Part shown: positions 23,851 to 32,936 of the stretch, one piece after another
Position numbering within the stretch: position 1 is the first letter of the stretch
Layout of the letters: each line of letters starts with the position of its first letter
Assembly (NCBI RefSeq): GCF_026340095.1
Contig: NZ_JAPEPO010000002.1
Span: 1,302,001-1,366,000 of the forward strand
Reading direction: 5' to 3'
Length of the DNA stretch: 64,000 nt
Source of the DNA: Streptomyces sp. NBC_01446
GTDB taxonomy: Bacteria; Actinomycetota; Actinomycetes; Streptomycetales; Streptomycetaceae
The notes under the pieces: generated by a model
Seen by the model: only the letters and a program-made list of their open reading frames with translations
What the model was told of the DNA's origin: nothing
Database searches by the model: none
Translations under genes and position numbers: made by a program

Positions 23851-25017
23851 TCAGCCCCGGGCCGCCAGGAGGTGGTCCATCGCCAGCTGGTCGAGGCGCT
23901 CGAAGGCCATGCCGCGGGCGGCGGCCGCCTCCACGTCGAAGCCCTCGAAGGCGGACTCGTCGGCGAGCAGCCCCGACAGGCCGTCGGCGGCGGTGGGCTG
24001 CGCCAGCTCGTCGAGTCGCGAGGCGCGCAGCGCCTCCTGAACCTCCGGGTCGGCCCGGAACGCGGCCGCACGCTCGCGCAGGATCAGGTAGTTGCGCATG
24101 CAGCCCTCGGCCGACGCCCACACGCCGTCGTAGTCCTCGGTGCGCGGCGGCTTGAAGTCGAAGTGCCGCGGCCCCTCGTACCCGGCGGTCTCCAGCAGGT
24201 CGACCAGCCAGAACGCCGAGCGCAGGTCGCCCGCGCCGAAGCGGAGGTCCTGGTCGTACTTGATGCCCGTCTGGCCGTTGAGGTCGATGTGGAAGAGCTT
24301 GCCCGCCCACAGTGCCTGGGCGATGCCGTGCGCGAAGTTGAGCCCCGCCATCTGCTCGTGGCCCACTTCCGGGTTCACGCCGTACATCTCGGGCCGCTCC
24401 AGGCGCTCGATGAAGGCGAGGGCGTGGCCGACGGTGGGCAGGAGGATGTCGCCGCGCGGCTCGTTCGGCTTCGGCTCGATCGCGAACTTCAGGTCGTAGC
24501 CCTGCTGAACGACGTACTCGCCGAGCAGGTCGAAGGCCTCCTTCATCCGGTCGAGGGCGGCGCGCACGTCCTTGGCCGCGCCCGACTCGGCGCCCTCGCG
24601 GCCGCCCCAGGCGACATACGTCTTCGCGCCGAGTTCGACGGCGAGATCGATGTTGCGGATGGTCTTGCGCAAGGCGTACCGGCGTACGTCTCGGTCGTTC
24701 GCGGTGAACGCGCCGTCCTTGAAGACGGGGTGCGTGAAGAGGTTCGTGGTGGCCATCGGGACGATCAGGCCGGTGGCGTCGAGGGCCTGGCGGAAGCGCT
24801 TGACGTGGGACTCGCGCTCGGTGTCCGAGGCCCCGAAGGGGATCAGGTCGTCGTCGTGGAACGTCACCCCGTAGGCGCCGAGGTCTGCCAGGCGCCGCAC
24901 GGACTCGGCCGGGTCGAGGGCGGCGCGGGTGGCGTCGCCGAACGGGTCGCGTCCCTGCCAGCCGACCGTCCACAGGCCGAAGCTGAACTTGTCGTCGGGG
25001 GTAGGTCGGTACGTCAT
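23851..25017 (-). CDS. xylA: Xylose isomerase
   Basis: A 388-residue TIM-barrel enzyme converting D-xylose to D-xylulose (and glucose to fructose), of the short class I type typical of Streptomyces. Visible family features are KFSFGLWTVGWQGRDPFG near the start, VTFHDDDL with the catalytic His54/Asp57 pair, YVAWGGREGAE, FAIEPKPNEPRGD with metal-ligand Glu181, and HIDLNGQTGIKYDQD with further metal ligands. Cytoplasmic tetramer by family. It is divergent from xylB, and the 166-bp gap should hold the shared operators for the XylR repressor encoded after xylB. Confidence 0.97.
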   Translation of the reverse strand: MTYRPTPDDKFSFGLWTVGWQGRDPFGDATRAALDPAESVRRLADLGAYGVTFHDDDLIPFGASDTERESHVKRFRQALDATGLIVPMATTNLFTHPVFKDGAFTANDRDVRRYALRKTIRNIDLAVELGAKTYVAWGGREGAESGAAKDVRAALDRMKEAFDLLGEYVVQQGYDLKFAIEPKPNEPRGDILLPTVGHALAFIERLERPEMYGVNPEVGHEQMAGLNFAHGIAQALWAGKLFHIDLNGQTGIKYDQDLRFGAGDLRSAFWLVDLLETAGYEGPRHFDFKPPRTEDYDGVWASAEGCMRNYLILRERAAAFRADPEVQEALRASRLDELAQPTAADGLSGLLADESAFEGFDVEAAAARGMAFERLDQLAMDHLLAARG

Positions 25018-25183
25018 GTCGCGGCTCCTCGCCAGTCATGCCTATTTCGTCATGGCACTTTACAAATTAGTATGCACACACGTCGCTGGGAAGAGGCATC
25101 TGGGGAGAGCATTAGGTGAACGCTCTGTCGCACATGCACTTCGGACAGCCACGGAATCGTGTTGTCGGGAACAGGAGAGCCGG
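25018..25183. promoter_or_regulatory. Divergent xylA / xylB promoter region
   Basis: A 166-bp gap that is AT-rich for this genome, especially the stretch CTTTACAAATTAGTATGC near 25057-25074. Both genes should be read out from here and ROK-family XylR is the expected repressor, but I see no perfect palindrome that would pin the operator. AGGAGAG before xylB is its ribosome site. Confidence 0.55.
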
Positions 25184-26623
25184 ATGTCATCAGCCGATGG
25201 ACCACTCGTCGTCGGGGTGGACAGCTCCACACAGTCCACGAAGGCCCTGGTCGTCGACGCCGCCACGGGCGCGGTCGTGGCCAGTGGCCAGGCACCGCAC
25301 ACCGTGAGCGCGGGGCAGGGCCGCGAGAGCGACCCCGAACAGTGGTGGACCGCCCTGTGCGAGGCGCTGCGCCAGTGCGGTGACGCGGCACACCGGGCCT
25401 CCGCGGTGTCGGTCGGCGGTCAGCAGCACGGACTGGTCACCCTGGACGCCGCGGGCCGGCCGGTACGTCCCGCGCTGCTCTGGAACGATGTGCGCTCGGC
25501 GCCCCAGGCCCGCCGTCTCATCGACGAGATGGGCGGCCCCAAGGCGTGGGCCGAGCGGGTGGGCAGTGTGCCCGGGGCCTCGTTCACCGTCACCAAGTGG
25601 GCATGGCTGGCCGAGCACGAACCGGACGCGGTACGCGCCACGGCCGCGGTACGGCTGCCGCACGACTACCTCACGCAGCGGCTGACCGGCGACGGCACGA
25701 CGGACCGGGGCGACGCCTCGGGCACGGGCTGGTGGGCATCGGCCACGGAGTCGTACGACGCCGACATCCTCGCGCGCGTGGGCCTCGATCCGGCGCTGCT
25801 CCCCCGGGTCGTACGCCCCGGGGAGGTAGCCGGTACGGTCCACGGCTCGGGTGAACTGCCCTTCTCCAAGGGGACGTTGGTGGCCGCCGGCACGGGCGAC
25901 AACGCGGCGGCCGCTCTCGGCCTCGGCCTCCGGCCCGGCACCCCCGTCCTCAGCCTCGGCACGTCCGGCACGGTGTACGCGGTGTCGCGGCACCGTCCCG
26001 CGGACCCGACCGGCACCGTCGCCGGTTTCGCCGACGCGCGCGGCGACTGGCTGCCGCTCGCGTGCACGCTGAACTGCACGCTGGCCGTCGACCGGGTCGC
26101 CGCGCTGCTCGGCCTGGACCGCGAGGCCGTGGAACCCGGCGGCGACATCACGCTGCTGCCGTACCTGGACGGCGAGCGCACCCCCGATCTGCCGAACGCC
26201 TCGGGACTGTTGCACGGACTGCGGCACGACACCACAGGGGGGCAGCTTCTGCAGGCCGCCTACGACGGCGCCGTCCACGCGCTCCTGGGCGCGCTCGACC
26301 TCGTCCTCGACGCGGACGCCGACCTGTCGGAGCCGCTGCTGCTCATCGGGGGCGGCGCCCGGGGAACGGCCTGGCAGCAGACCGTACGACGGCTCTCGGG
26401 TCGCGCCGTGCAGGTGCCCGAGGCCCGCGAGCTGGTCGCGCTCGGCGCCGCGGCACAGGCCGCCGGGCTCCTGACCGGGGAGGATCCGGCGGCGGTGGCA
26501 CGGCGCTGGGGCACGGCACAGGGACCCGTTCTGGACCCCGTGGAGCAGGACGCGGCGGCGCTGGCGCGGATCTCCGGGGTACTCTCCGACGCGGCCCCGC
26601 TCCTGGACAGGGGCCCGCGCTGA
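25184..26623 (+). CDS. xylB: Xylulokinase
   Basis: A 479-residue FGGY-family sugar kinase phosphorylating D-xylulose with ATP. It shows the N-terminal phosphate motif VGVDSSTQSTKALVVDA, the substrate loop SVGGQQHGLVTLD and LLWNDVRSA, the catalytic Asp region (GDGTTDRGDASGTGWW), the second FGGY segment GTGDNAAAALGLGL, and the adenosine motif LLIGGGARGTAWQQ. Length is normal. It is preceded by AGGAGAG and followed 76 bp later by the ROK repressor gene, giving xylB-xylR in one direction and xylA in the other. Confidence 0.96.
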   Translation: MSSADGPLVVGVDSSTQSTKALVVDAATGAVVASGQAPHTVSAGQGRESDPEQWWTALCEALRQCGDAAHRASAVSVGGQQHGLVTLDAAGRPVRPALLWNDVRSAPQARRLIDEMGGPKAWAERVGSVPGASFTVTKWAWLAEHEPDAVRATAAVRLPHDYLTQRLTGDGTTDRGDASGTGWWASATESYDADILARVGLDPALLPRVVRPGEVAGTVHGSGELPFSKGTLVAAGTGDNAAAALGLGLRPGTPVLSLGTSGTVYAVSRHRPADPTGTVAGFADARGDWLPLACTLNCTLAVDRVAALLGLDREAVEPGGDITLLPYLDGERTPDLPNASGLLHGLRHDTTGGQLLQAAYDGAVHALLGALDLVLDADADLSEPLLLIGGGARGTAWQQTVRRLSGRAVQVPEARELVALGAAAQAAGLLTGEDPAAVARRWGTAQGPVLDPVEQDAAALARISGVLSDAAPLLDRGPR

Positions 26624-26699
26624 CCACCCGGCCGACCGAGGATCCAGGAAGGCCGACCGCCCCGTGCGCCGGCCCGACCCCATGGGAGCGTCCGGAGGC

Positions 26700-27905
26700 A
26701 TGACCGCACCACTGCACGAGCCCCGGCCCGGCACGCCGGACACCCAGCAGGGCATGCGCCGGCGCAACCTCTCGCGGGTCATGCACGCCGTCGCCACCGA
26801 CGGCCCGTTGTCACGGGCCACGGTCGCCCAGCGCATCGGGCTGACCAGGGCCGCGGTGTCCACGCTCGTCGACGAACTGATCCGGTCGGGTCTGATCGAG
26901 GAGCTCGGCCCGCAGCGGCCCGGGCGGGTCGGACGTCCCGGCTCGGCGCTCGCGGTCAGCCGCAGCGGCCCCGCCGGGATCGGGGCCGAGGTGGGCGTCG
27001 ACCATCTCGCGGCGTGCGCGGTCGATCTGAGCGGCGAGGTACGCGCGCGTGCCGTGCGCCGCGTCGCCAACCGCGGGCGCGCGCCCGGACCCGTCCTGAA
27101 AGAACTGTCCGTGCTGGTCCGGGAGGTGACGGCCCGTGCCGAACGGGAGGGGCTGCGCCCGGCGGGCCTCGCGGTCGCAGTGCCGGGCCTGGTCGCGCGC
27201 GGCACCCGCACGGTGGTCCGGGCGCCCAACCTGGACTGGCACGACACGGACGTCTCCGCGCTGCTGCCGACGCCGGCCGAGGCACCGTCCGTTCTGCCGC
27301 TGAGCGTCGACAACGAGGCGAATTTCGGGGCCCTCGCCGAGCTCTGGCTCGGCGAGAACACCCCCGCCGACTTCCTGCACGTCTCGGCCGAGATCGGCAT
27401 CGGCGCCGCGCTCGTCGTCGACGGCAAGCTGCTGCGCGGAACTCGTGGATTCGCGGGCGAGTTGGGGCACGTTCCGGTTCGCCCGGAGGGCCCGGCGTGC
27501 CCCTGCGGAGGGCGCGGCTGTCTGGAGCAGTACGCGGGCGAGGAGGCCGTGCTGCGGGCGGCGGGCCTGGGACCCGGCGAGGACCGGGTGGGCCTGCTCG
27601 CCGAGCGCGCCGCGGCAGGGGACACGGATGCACGGCGGGCGCTGCGCGGGGCCGGGACCGCCCTGGGTATCGCGCTGACCGGAGCGGTGAACCTCCTCGA
27701 TCCTCGGGCGGTCGTGCTCGGCGGGGCACTTTCACGGCTCGCTCCGTGGCTACTGCCCGCGCTGGAGCGGGAGTTGACGCGCCGGACAGCGACGCCTGCC
27801 GCCGGGGTGACGGTGTCGCGCCTGGGGTCCGACGGCCCTCTGCTAGGGGCGGCGCACTCGGTGGTGCGGGCAGTGCTCGACGATCCGGTGGCGGTGGCCG
27901 CGTAG
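26700..27905 (+). CDS. xylR: ROK-family xylose repressor
   Basis: A 401-residue repressor. The N-terminal winged helix-turn-helix (residues about 20-75: LSRATVAQRIGLTRAAVSTLVDEL) is followed by a ROK sugar-kinase-like domain. The ROK signature is GELGHVPV with the zinc-binding CPCGGRGCLEQYA, and the earlier AEIGIGAALVVDGKLLRGTRGFAG. Its place behind xylB, together with this domain order, identifies it as the likely xylose-responsive repressor of both xyl units. ATG 26700 is used; ATG 26682 is possible. Confidence 0.9.
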   Translation: MTAPLHEPRPGTPDTQQGMRRRNLSRVMHAVATDGPLSRATVAQRIGLTRAAVSTLVDELIRSGLIEELGPQRPGRVGRPGSALAVSRSGPAGIGAEVGVDHLAACAVDLSGEVRARAVRRVANRGRAPGPVLKELSVLVREVTARAEREGLRPAGLAVAVPGLVARGTRTVVRAPNLDWHDTDVSALLPTPAEAPSVLPLSVDNEANFGALAELWLGENTPADFLHVSAEIGIGAALVVDGKLLRGTRGFAGELGHVPVRPEGPACPCGGRGCLEQYAGEEAVLRAAGLGPGEDRVGLLAERAAAGDTDARRALRGAGTALGIALTGAVNLLDPRAVVLGGALSRLAPWLLPALERELTRRTATPAAGVTVSRLGSDGPLLGAAHSVVRAVLDDPVAVAA

Positions 27906-27950
27906 AACGCCGGCGGTCGCGGGGAACCCCTGCCGTGGCGCGGGAAGTGC

Positions 27951-27968
27951 CAGAGGTTCGGACCTCTG
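27951..27968. terminator. Hairpin after xylR
   Basis: A perfect 7-bp stem, CAGAGGT with ACCTCTG around the tetraloop TCGG, 45 bp behind the xylR stop. No T-tract; probably the end of the xylB-xylR transcript. Confidence 0.6.
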
Positions 27969-27988
27969 ACGTGTGGTTGTTCACCTGG

Positions 27989-29377
27989 TTCTGTCGAGGA
28001 GGCCCCGGCGTTCACGCCAGGGAGGAATCAACTCCTGTGCTCGCGACGCGGAGCGTCGCCGTATCCCGTCGTTTCGCAAAGGGCGCGGAGCGCCCGCGAT
28101 CGGTTCTGCGGCGCCGGAAAGGCGAACACCCGTCCAGGACGTCACCAGATCGCGCACAAGAATACGAAAGCCGGTTGTGTGTGCGGGTGTTGGCTCTAGC
28201 GTCGGATGTCATGAAGCTGGTGGTGCAGGTCAAGCTGCTGCCGACGCCCGAGCAGGCGGCGGCTCTGGAAGCGACCCTGCATGCCTGTAACCGGGCCGCC
28301 ACCCACGTCGCATCCGTGGCGTTCGACACGGGTGTGAAGGACCGCAACGGGCTGCAGAAACTCCTCTACGCAGACATCAAGGCGACCTTCGCACTGTCGG
28401 CGCAGCCCGCGGTGCGGGTGGTGAATAAGGTCGTCGACGCCTACACCACGCTGACCGCCCAGGCCAGGGCCGGACTCCTCGGAAAGGCCACCTCGAAGCG
28501 CTACCGCAGCGCGATGAGCAGCCCGGTCAGCTTCCGGCCCGGGGCGGCGCAGCCGTTCGACGACCGCTGCCTGTCCTGGCAGCAGGATGCACGCACCGTG
28601 TCGATCTGGACGGTCGGGGGCCGGATGAAGGCCCTGCGCTACACCGGCTCCGCCGGTCAGCTGAAGGTCCTACACGCGCACCGCAAGGGCGAGTCCGATC
28701 TTGTGCAGCGCGGCGGGAAGTGGTTCCTGATCGCCACCTGCGACCTGCCCGAACCCGACGTTATGGAGCCGGCTGACTGGATCGGCGTCGACCGCGGGAT
28801 CGTCAACCTCGCCACGACCTCCGACGGCGTCAACTACCAGGGCCGCGGCTTGCGCCGGTACCGGAACTGGTGCGCCCGCAAACGGGCCGAGCTGCAGAAG
28901 AAGCAGACGCGCTCGGCCACCCGCCGCCTGGCGCGGCGATCGACAAGAGAGCAGCGGCATGCCACCCACCTGAACCACCGCATCAGCAAGGAGATCGTGT
29001 CGGTCGCGCAACGCACCGGTCGCGGTATCGCCGTCGAGGAACTCGACGGGATCCGGGACCGGGACCGGGTACGGCTTCGACGCGACCAGCGCGGCACGCT
29101 CTCCTCCTGGCCCTTCCACCAGCTTGGCCGACACCTCGCCTACAAAGCCCGACAGGCCGGGGTGGCTTTCCTCGAGGTGGATCCGGCCTATACCTCGCAG
29201 CGCTGCCCGCGCTGCGGCCATACCGAGAAGGCCAACCGGCCCACCCGGGACCACTTCCGTTGTCGTCGGTGCGCTCTCGCTGGACCCGCCGACACCGTCG
29301 CCGGGGTCAACGTGCGCGATCGCGCACGCTCGGCGTGGGCATTCGTCACCATGCCCGCCCCCGCCACCCCGGCATAG
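27989..29377 (+). mobile_element. IS605-type element carrying tnpB only (copy 2)
   Basis: The left end TTCTGTCGAGGA (27989-28000) is followed by a hairpin, CCCCGGCG-TTCA-CGCCAGGG (28003-28022), and GAGGAATC. This is nearly the same layout as the complete element at 32391, whose left end is TTCTAGCGAGGA with the same TTCA loop and GAGGAATC. The tnpA expected on the opposite strand next to this end is absent. I could not find a convincing right end after tnpB, so the boundary given is only the gene end and the element may be truncated. Confidence 0.6.
28211..29377 (+). CDS. tnpB: RNA-guided endonuclease TnpB (copy 2)
   Basis: A 388-residue TnpB closely related in layout to copy 3 (both open MK(L/I)V-QVKL and share DDRCLSWQ). 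The RuvC residues are intact: Asp in WIGVDRGIVNLATT, Glu in IAVEELDGIRDR and Asp in GPADTVAGVNVRDR. The zinc finger is CPRCGHTEKANR...CRRCAL. Compared with copy 3, the last block is less canonical (ADTVAGVN instead of ADRNASHN), so activity is likely but less certain. The frame is open far upstream; ATG 28211 is the family start. Confidence 0.88.
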   Translation: MKLVVQVKLLPTPEQAAALEATLHACNRAATHVASVAFDTGVKDRNGLQKLLYADIKATFALSAQPAVRVVNKVVDAYTTLTAQARAGLLGKATSKRYRSAMSSPVSFRPGAAQPFDDRCLSWQQDARTVSIWTVGGRMKALRYTGSAGQLKVLHAHRKGESDLVQRGGKWFLIATCDLPEPDVMEPADWIGVDRGIVNLATTSDGVNYQGRGLRRYRNWCARKRAELQKKQTRSATRRLARRSTREQRHATHLNHRISKEIVSVAQRTGRGIAVEELDGIRDRDRVRLRRDQRGTLSSWPFHQLGRHLAYKARQAGVAFLEVDPAYTSQRCPRCGHTEKANRPTRDHFRCRRCALAGPADTVAGVNVRDRARSAWAFVTMPAPATPA

Positions 29378-29624
29378 CCGGAGCCGAAGGGGAGATGCGA
29401 CCCGTGACCATCCCGTCGCAGGGGACAGTCGGGAGCGCGACAACGCGTAAACGATTCAGAACGAACAACCTCGATCGCTTACGGCCGAGAAGGTGACAAC
29501 CGGCGAGTTATCCACAGGCGCGCCGCGCCCTTTTCCGCCCCAACCGCCAAGGCCCTTAACGTAATTCACGCGGGACGCCACCGCCTCGGCGCGGTGGCGC
29601 GTCCACGTGGATCGGGGGATTCAG
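29378..29624. other. Non-coding spacer before the broken permease
   Basis: No gene seen. It holds the unresolved right side of the tnpB element and a bulged hairpin, GGACGCCACCGC (29573-29584) against GCGGTGGCG-C-GTCC (29591-29604), just ahead of the permease start. The stretch around 29440-29470 is AT-richer and may carry the permease promoter. Confidence 0.4.
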
Positions 29625-29905
29625 GTGTCGGGCGCAAGCGTTCAGAACGGAACGGGGCTGCTGCGCGGGGCGATCGGGCTGCGCGGGGTCCTGTTCCAGA
29701 GCATTACGGCGATGGCCCCGGCGGCCGCGGTCGCCGCGTCGATCCCGGCGGGTACGGCGTTCGCGGGCGGCAGTCTGCCGCTGTCCGTGCTGATCACGCT
29801 GGTGGCCTGCCTGTTCACGGCGTCGTGCGTGGCCGAGCTGGCACGCGAACTGCCCGCGGCCGGCTCCGTATCGACGTACGCCGCGCGCGGCCTCCACCCG
29901 AGCGC
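29625..29905 (+). pseudogene. APC amino-acid permease, N-terminal fragment
   Basis: From GTG 29625 (behind GGGGGATTCAG) about 93 codons match the start of an APC-superfamily amino acid permease. The fragment includes a short cytoplasmic tail, the first membrane helix with the family pattern FQSITAMAPAAAVAASIP, helix 2 (LPLSVLITLVACLFTASCVAELA), split here as two helical stretches, and AAGSVSTYAARGLHPS. Homology then stops within about ten bases of the serine recombinase unit. The remaining 350-400 residues are missing, so it cannot transport. In streptomycetes such permeases often precede an acetamidase gene, and a broken acetamidase lies on the other side of the insertion. Confidence 0.8.
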
Positions 29906-29913
29906 CCTTGTCA

Positions 29914-29921
29914 GTCCCTCA
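29914..29921. repeat. Candidate attachment-site core repeat
   Basis: GTCCCTCA here and at 31730-31737 flank the recombinase unit in the same orientation. Eight bases is longer than the two-base crossover core of serine integrases but could be the residual homology around it. A chance match within the short border windows cannot be excluded. Confidence 0.3.
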
Positions 29922-29972
29922 GCGATCCTGACAGCGTTGAACATGATCACCACGGAACAGGCCATGTGTGCA

Positions 29973-31673
29973 TCACGCAACCATGCCCAGCTCCTCAGTC
30001 GGCTGGTTCCACTGGATCTCTACTCGTGTGTGGATTGGGTCGGGAGTCCCCCTCACACGGTTTGGCCGGACCACCACACGCTTGACCCAGAGGCGAACGA
30101 ACTCACGGCGCTCCTCCAGGGTCTGACGCGCCCACCAGCTCCCGTCTCCCGTGGGGTTCTCGTCCCACGCCTGCCACTGGCCGATAGGAAGCCTGGGAGT
30201 GCTGGCCTCCTCCAGCTCCGCCATGCGTCGGTCCAGGGCCTCCAGACGGTCAGCCAGGCCCGCCTCTGACTTGAGGAACCGGCGACGGCCGATGTCCGTA
30301 CGGAACCCTCCGGCATCCCTCTCGTCGTACAGGTCCTCCAGGCCCTGGCGTACCTCAGCGCGCTCCGTGAGGACCTGGTCCCGCTCCCCGGCCGTCTCTG
30401 GGTTCTCCTGGGTCCGTGCGTACCTTCTGGTGACCTCATCCAGGACCAGGAGCGCATCCTCATCGTCCTCAGCGGCCCGGATGAGAGCGAAGATCCGGTT
30501 GGCCACGTAGTCATCCAGGTTCTCCCGGATGAGGTCGTTGACTCCCGCGTGGACGGGGTTGACCCGCTGGGCCTTGTTGCACCGGTAGCGGGCCTTGCCA
30601 CTGCCCGGTTCGGAGTTGGTCATGGTCCGGTCGCACGCGCAGTAGAGGACTCCCATGCCGGTGAGGAGGACACCCTCCTTGGAGTTGCCCTTGTCCGCCT
30701 GTCTGCCGTCCAACCACTCCTGGACACGCCACCAGTCGGACGTGGACACCGGGGCCTCCCAGTCGGCCCAGAGGCGGATGGGTTGGCCATCCTCATCGCG
30801 CTTGATGCGGTACGCCGTGACCCGGGGCTTGGGGGCATCGGAGTACACCGGTTCGGCTTCGTAGCCACACCAGCGGGGGTCCCGGAGGATGCGCGTGACC
30901 GTGTTGCGGTCCCACTGGGACTTGGCCCGCTCGCCCTTCCCGGATTTCGCGCCCCGGGTGGGGACGAGGGTCTCATTCATGCTCGTCGTGATGCCAGCGA
31001 TGGAGCCGGGGTTGCGCTTGGCTCCGTGTGAGACCCGCTTGCCCATGTGTTCCAGGACGGGGGCCCAGATGTGCGTGAGGCCCGTCTTGATCTCCTCCTG
31101 GGACGGCCGGAGCTTGCGGACGACGATGGCGCGTGTCCGGCCGTCGTCGCCCTTGATCTCCTCCACGGCGTCGTGGGTCTCAAAGCCGTAGGGGGCGTAA
31201 CCGGTCCAGCCACCCAGGGACTTGGCGGTGGCCAGGGCGGAGCGGACGGCCACGGACTTGTTCTTGGAATCCTGGTGTGCGGCGTGCAGGCGGAAGATGA
31301 GATGGATCAAGTCCATGATGTTGTCCCGGACGAACTCACCCTCCGTGATGGAGATGATCTTTACGCCCTTGTTCAGTAGCTCCGTGACGATGGGGATTGC
31401 GTCCATGACCTCCAGCCTGGAGAGGCGGGAGATGTAGTACACGATGAGGACGTTGATGCGGCCCTCCCGGCAGTCGGCCATGAGCCGCTCCCAGTCCTTG
31501 CGCTCCACCCCGGAGTACGCGGACACGCCGACGTCCTCATACGTGGCGATGCGGACGGCGCCCAACTGGCGGGCCCGCTCTATGCCGTGGTGAAGCTGGT
31601 CCCCGGTGGAGACCTCACTCCCGTTCTTCCGGCGCTCTGACTGGCGCGCGTACACTCCGGCGTGAGTTGCCAT
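29973..31673 (-). CDS. Large serine recombinase (site-specific integrase)
   Basis: A 566-residue phiC31/R4-type integrase. The resolvase domain comes first, with the nucleophile in GVYARQSERRK (Ser about residue 12), IATYEDVGVSAYSG and LIVYYISRLSR. The recombinase domain follows (GGWTGYAPYGFE, then TVTRILRDPRWCGYEAEPVYS). A zinc ribbon with CACDRTMTNSE...YRCNKA and a coiled coil (ERDQVLTERAEVRQGLEDLYDERDAG region) come next, and the C-terminal strand region closes it. Full length and apparently intact. ATG 31673 has AGGGGTGG 8 nt upstream; ATG 31697 is possible. No directionality factor is visible. Confidence 0.93.
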   Translation of the reverse strand: MATHAGVYARQSERRKNGSEVSTGDQLHHGIERARQLGAVRIATYEDVGVSAYSGVERKDWERLMADCREGRINVLIVYYISRLSRLEVMDAIPIVTELLNKGVKIISITEGEFVRDNIMDLIHLIFRLHAAHQDSKNKSVAVRSALATAKSLGGWTGYAPYGFETHDAVEEIKGDDGRTRAIVVRKLRPSQEEIKTGLTHIWAPVLEHMGKRVSHGAKRNPGSIAGITTSMNETLVPTRGAKSGKGERAKSQWDRNTVTRILRDPRWCGYEAEPVYSDAPKPRVTAYRIKRDEDGQPIRLWADWEAPVSTSDWWRVQEWLDGRQADKGNSKEGVLLTGMGVLYCACDRTMTNSEPGSGKARYRCNKAQRVNPVHAGVNDLIRENLDDYVANRIFALIRAAEDDEDALLVLDEVTRRYARTQENPETAGERDQVLTERAEVRQGLEDLYDERDAGGFRTDIGRRRFLKSEAGLADRLEALDRRMAELEEASTPRLPIGQWQAWDENPTGDGSWWARQTLEERREFVRLWVKRVVVRPNRVRGTPDPIHTRVEIQWNQPTEELGMVA

Positions 31674-31733
31674 GCCGGTTACCACCCCTAGTTTCATGGG
31701 AGCGACCTTATGCCCCGTGGTCGGTTAAGGTCC

Positions 31734-32390
31734 CTCAATCCGCAGACCGGGCCCTTCCACATCGAGGGTGCCGAACCCGGTGACACGGTCGCGGTGCACT
31801 TCGTGTCCGTCGAACCGGCCCGCGACTGGGCAGCCTCCACGACGGTCCCGCTCTTCGGCGCGCTCACGTCCACCCACACCACGGCCACACTCCAGCCGCC
31901 GCCGCCCGAGGTCGTATGGATGTGGCACCTCGACCGGGAGCGACGCACCGCCCGGTTCACCGCGCACGACAGCGACCTCCAGGTCGAGCTGCCGATGGAC
32001 CCGATGCACGGAACGGTCGGCGTGGCGCCCGCGAACCTCGAGGTCCGCTCGGCCCTGGTCCCGGACGCGCACGGCGGCAACATGGACTCGCCGGAGATGC
32101 GCGCGGGCGTCACCTGCTATCTCGGGGTGAATGTCGAGGGTGCGCTGCTGAGCCTCGGCGACGGGCACGCGCGGCAGGGCGAGGGCGAGACGTGCGGCGT
32201 CGCCGTCGAGTGCGCCATGCGGACCGTCGTGATCGTCGAGCTCCTCAAGGGCGTCGCCACACCGTGGCCGCGCATCGAGTCCGACACGCACATCATCTCG
32301 ACGGGGTCGGCGCGGCCCCTCGAGGACGCGTTCCGGACATCCCAACTCGACCTGGTGCGCTGGCTGGAGCGCGACTACGGCTTCAGCTTG
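31734..32390 (+). pseudogene. Acetamidase/formamidase, central fragment
   Basis: From LNPQTGPFHIEGAEPGD onward this is a clear acetamidase/formamidase-family amide hydrolase (HWFDGG-family metalloamidase). It includes MDPMHGTVGVAP, the metal-site region VPDAHGGNMDSPEM and YLGVNVEGALLSLGDGHARQGEGE. The first 50-60 residues are missing and replaced by recombinase-unit sequence. The coding frame then runs into the left end of an IS605 element after ERDYGFSL. The ATG at 31710 is fortuitous. The C-terminal piece continues at 34174. Confidence 0.9.
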
Positions 32391-32484
32391 TTCTAGCGAG
32401 GAACCCTGGGCGTTCACGCCCAGGAGGAATCGCTTCTCTGGGCTGCTCTGACCCGCGCTGGTGCACGGGTCTGCGCTGTCTGCC

Positions 32485-32913
32485 TCAGTCGGGACGCTTC
32501 TGGTTCTCGATGTACTCCTTGATGATCGACAACGGAGCGCCCCCGCACGACGCGGCGAAGTAGGAGGGCGACCAGAAGTGCGCGCCCCATAGGTACCTGC
32601 GGATGTGGGCCGGGAACTCCTGGCGGAGTCGGCGCGCAGAGACTCCCTTGAGGGATCCGACCAGCCGGGACACGGCCACCTTCGGTGGGTAGCGCACGAG
32701 TAGGTGTACGTGATCGCGTTCGCCGTTGAACTCGACCAGTTCGGTTTCGAAGTCGGCGCAGACGGCGCGCATGACCTCTTCGCAGCGCGTGAGGATCTCG
32801 TCTGTGAAGGGTCCGCGCCTGTACTTGGGGGTGAAGACCAAGTGGGCGTGAAGGGTATGAACGACGCTTCGGCCCCTGCGGATGTTGGGGTTTGGTTCCC
32901 ATCGAGGTGACAT
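32485..32913 (-). CDS. tnpA: IS200/IS605 Y1 transposase TnpA
   Basis: A 142-residue single-strand HUH/Y1 transposase. The HUH motif is ERDHVHLLVRYPP (about residue 66) and the catalytic tyrosine is in SIIKEYIENQ near the C-terminus. The start of the domain is HTLHAHLVFTPKYRR. Length is normal and nothing is broken, so this copy could mobilise itself and, in trans, the two tnpB-only relatives. Its C-terminal end faces the left end of the element. Confidence 0.93.
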   Translation of the reverse strand: MSPRWEPNPNIRRGRSVVHTLHAHLVFTPKYRRGPFTDEILTRCEEVMRAVCADFETELVEFNGERDHVHLLVRYPPKVAVSRLVGSLKGVSARRLRQEFPAHIRRYLWGAHFWSPSYFAASCGGAPLSIIKEYIENQKRPD

Positions 32914-32936
32914 AGATCAATGCTACGATCCGTCTT

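Larger units (their letters stand above)
29906..31737 (-). mobile_element. Serine-recombinase insertion unit at a deletion junction
   Basis: A 1.8-kb segment that contains little besides a large serine recombinase gene. It sits exactly between the last recognisable codon of a permease and the first recognisable codon of an acetamidase. Short direct repeats GTCCCTCA occur at both borders (29914-29921 and 31730-31737). It has no excisionase, replication or cargo genes, so it is either a minimal integrative element or the remains of a larger one. Confidence 0.55.

Noticed and set aside
25190..28015. A 941-codon open frame on the minus strand across xylB and xylR
   Set aside because: Ser/Arg/Pro-rich translation with no domain, antisense to two well-supported genes; typical of GC-rich frame artefacts.
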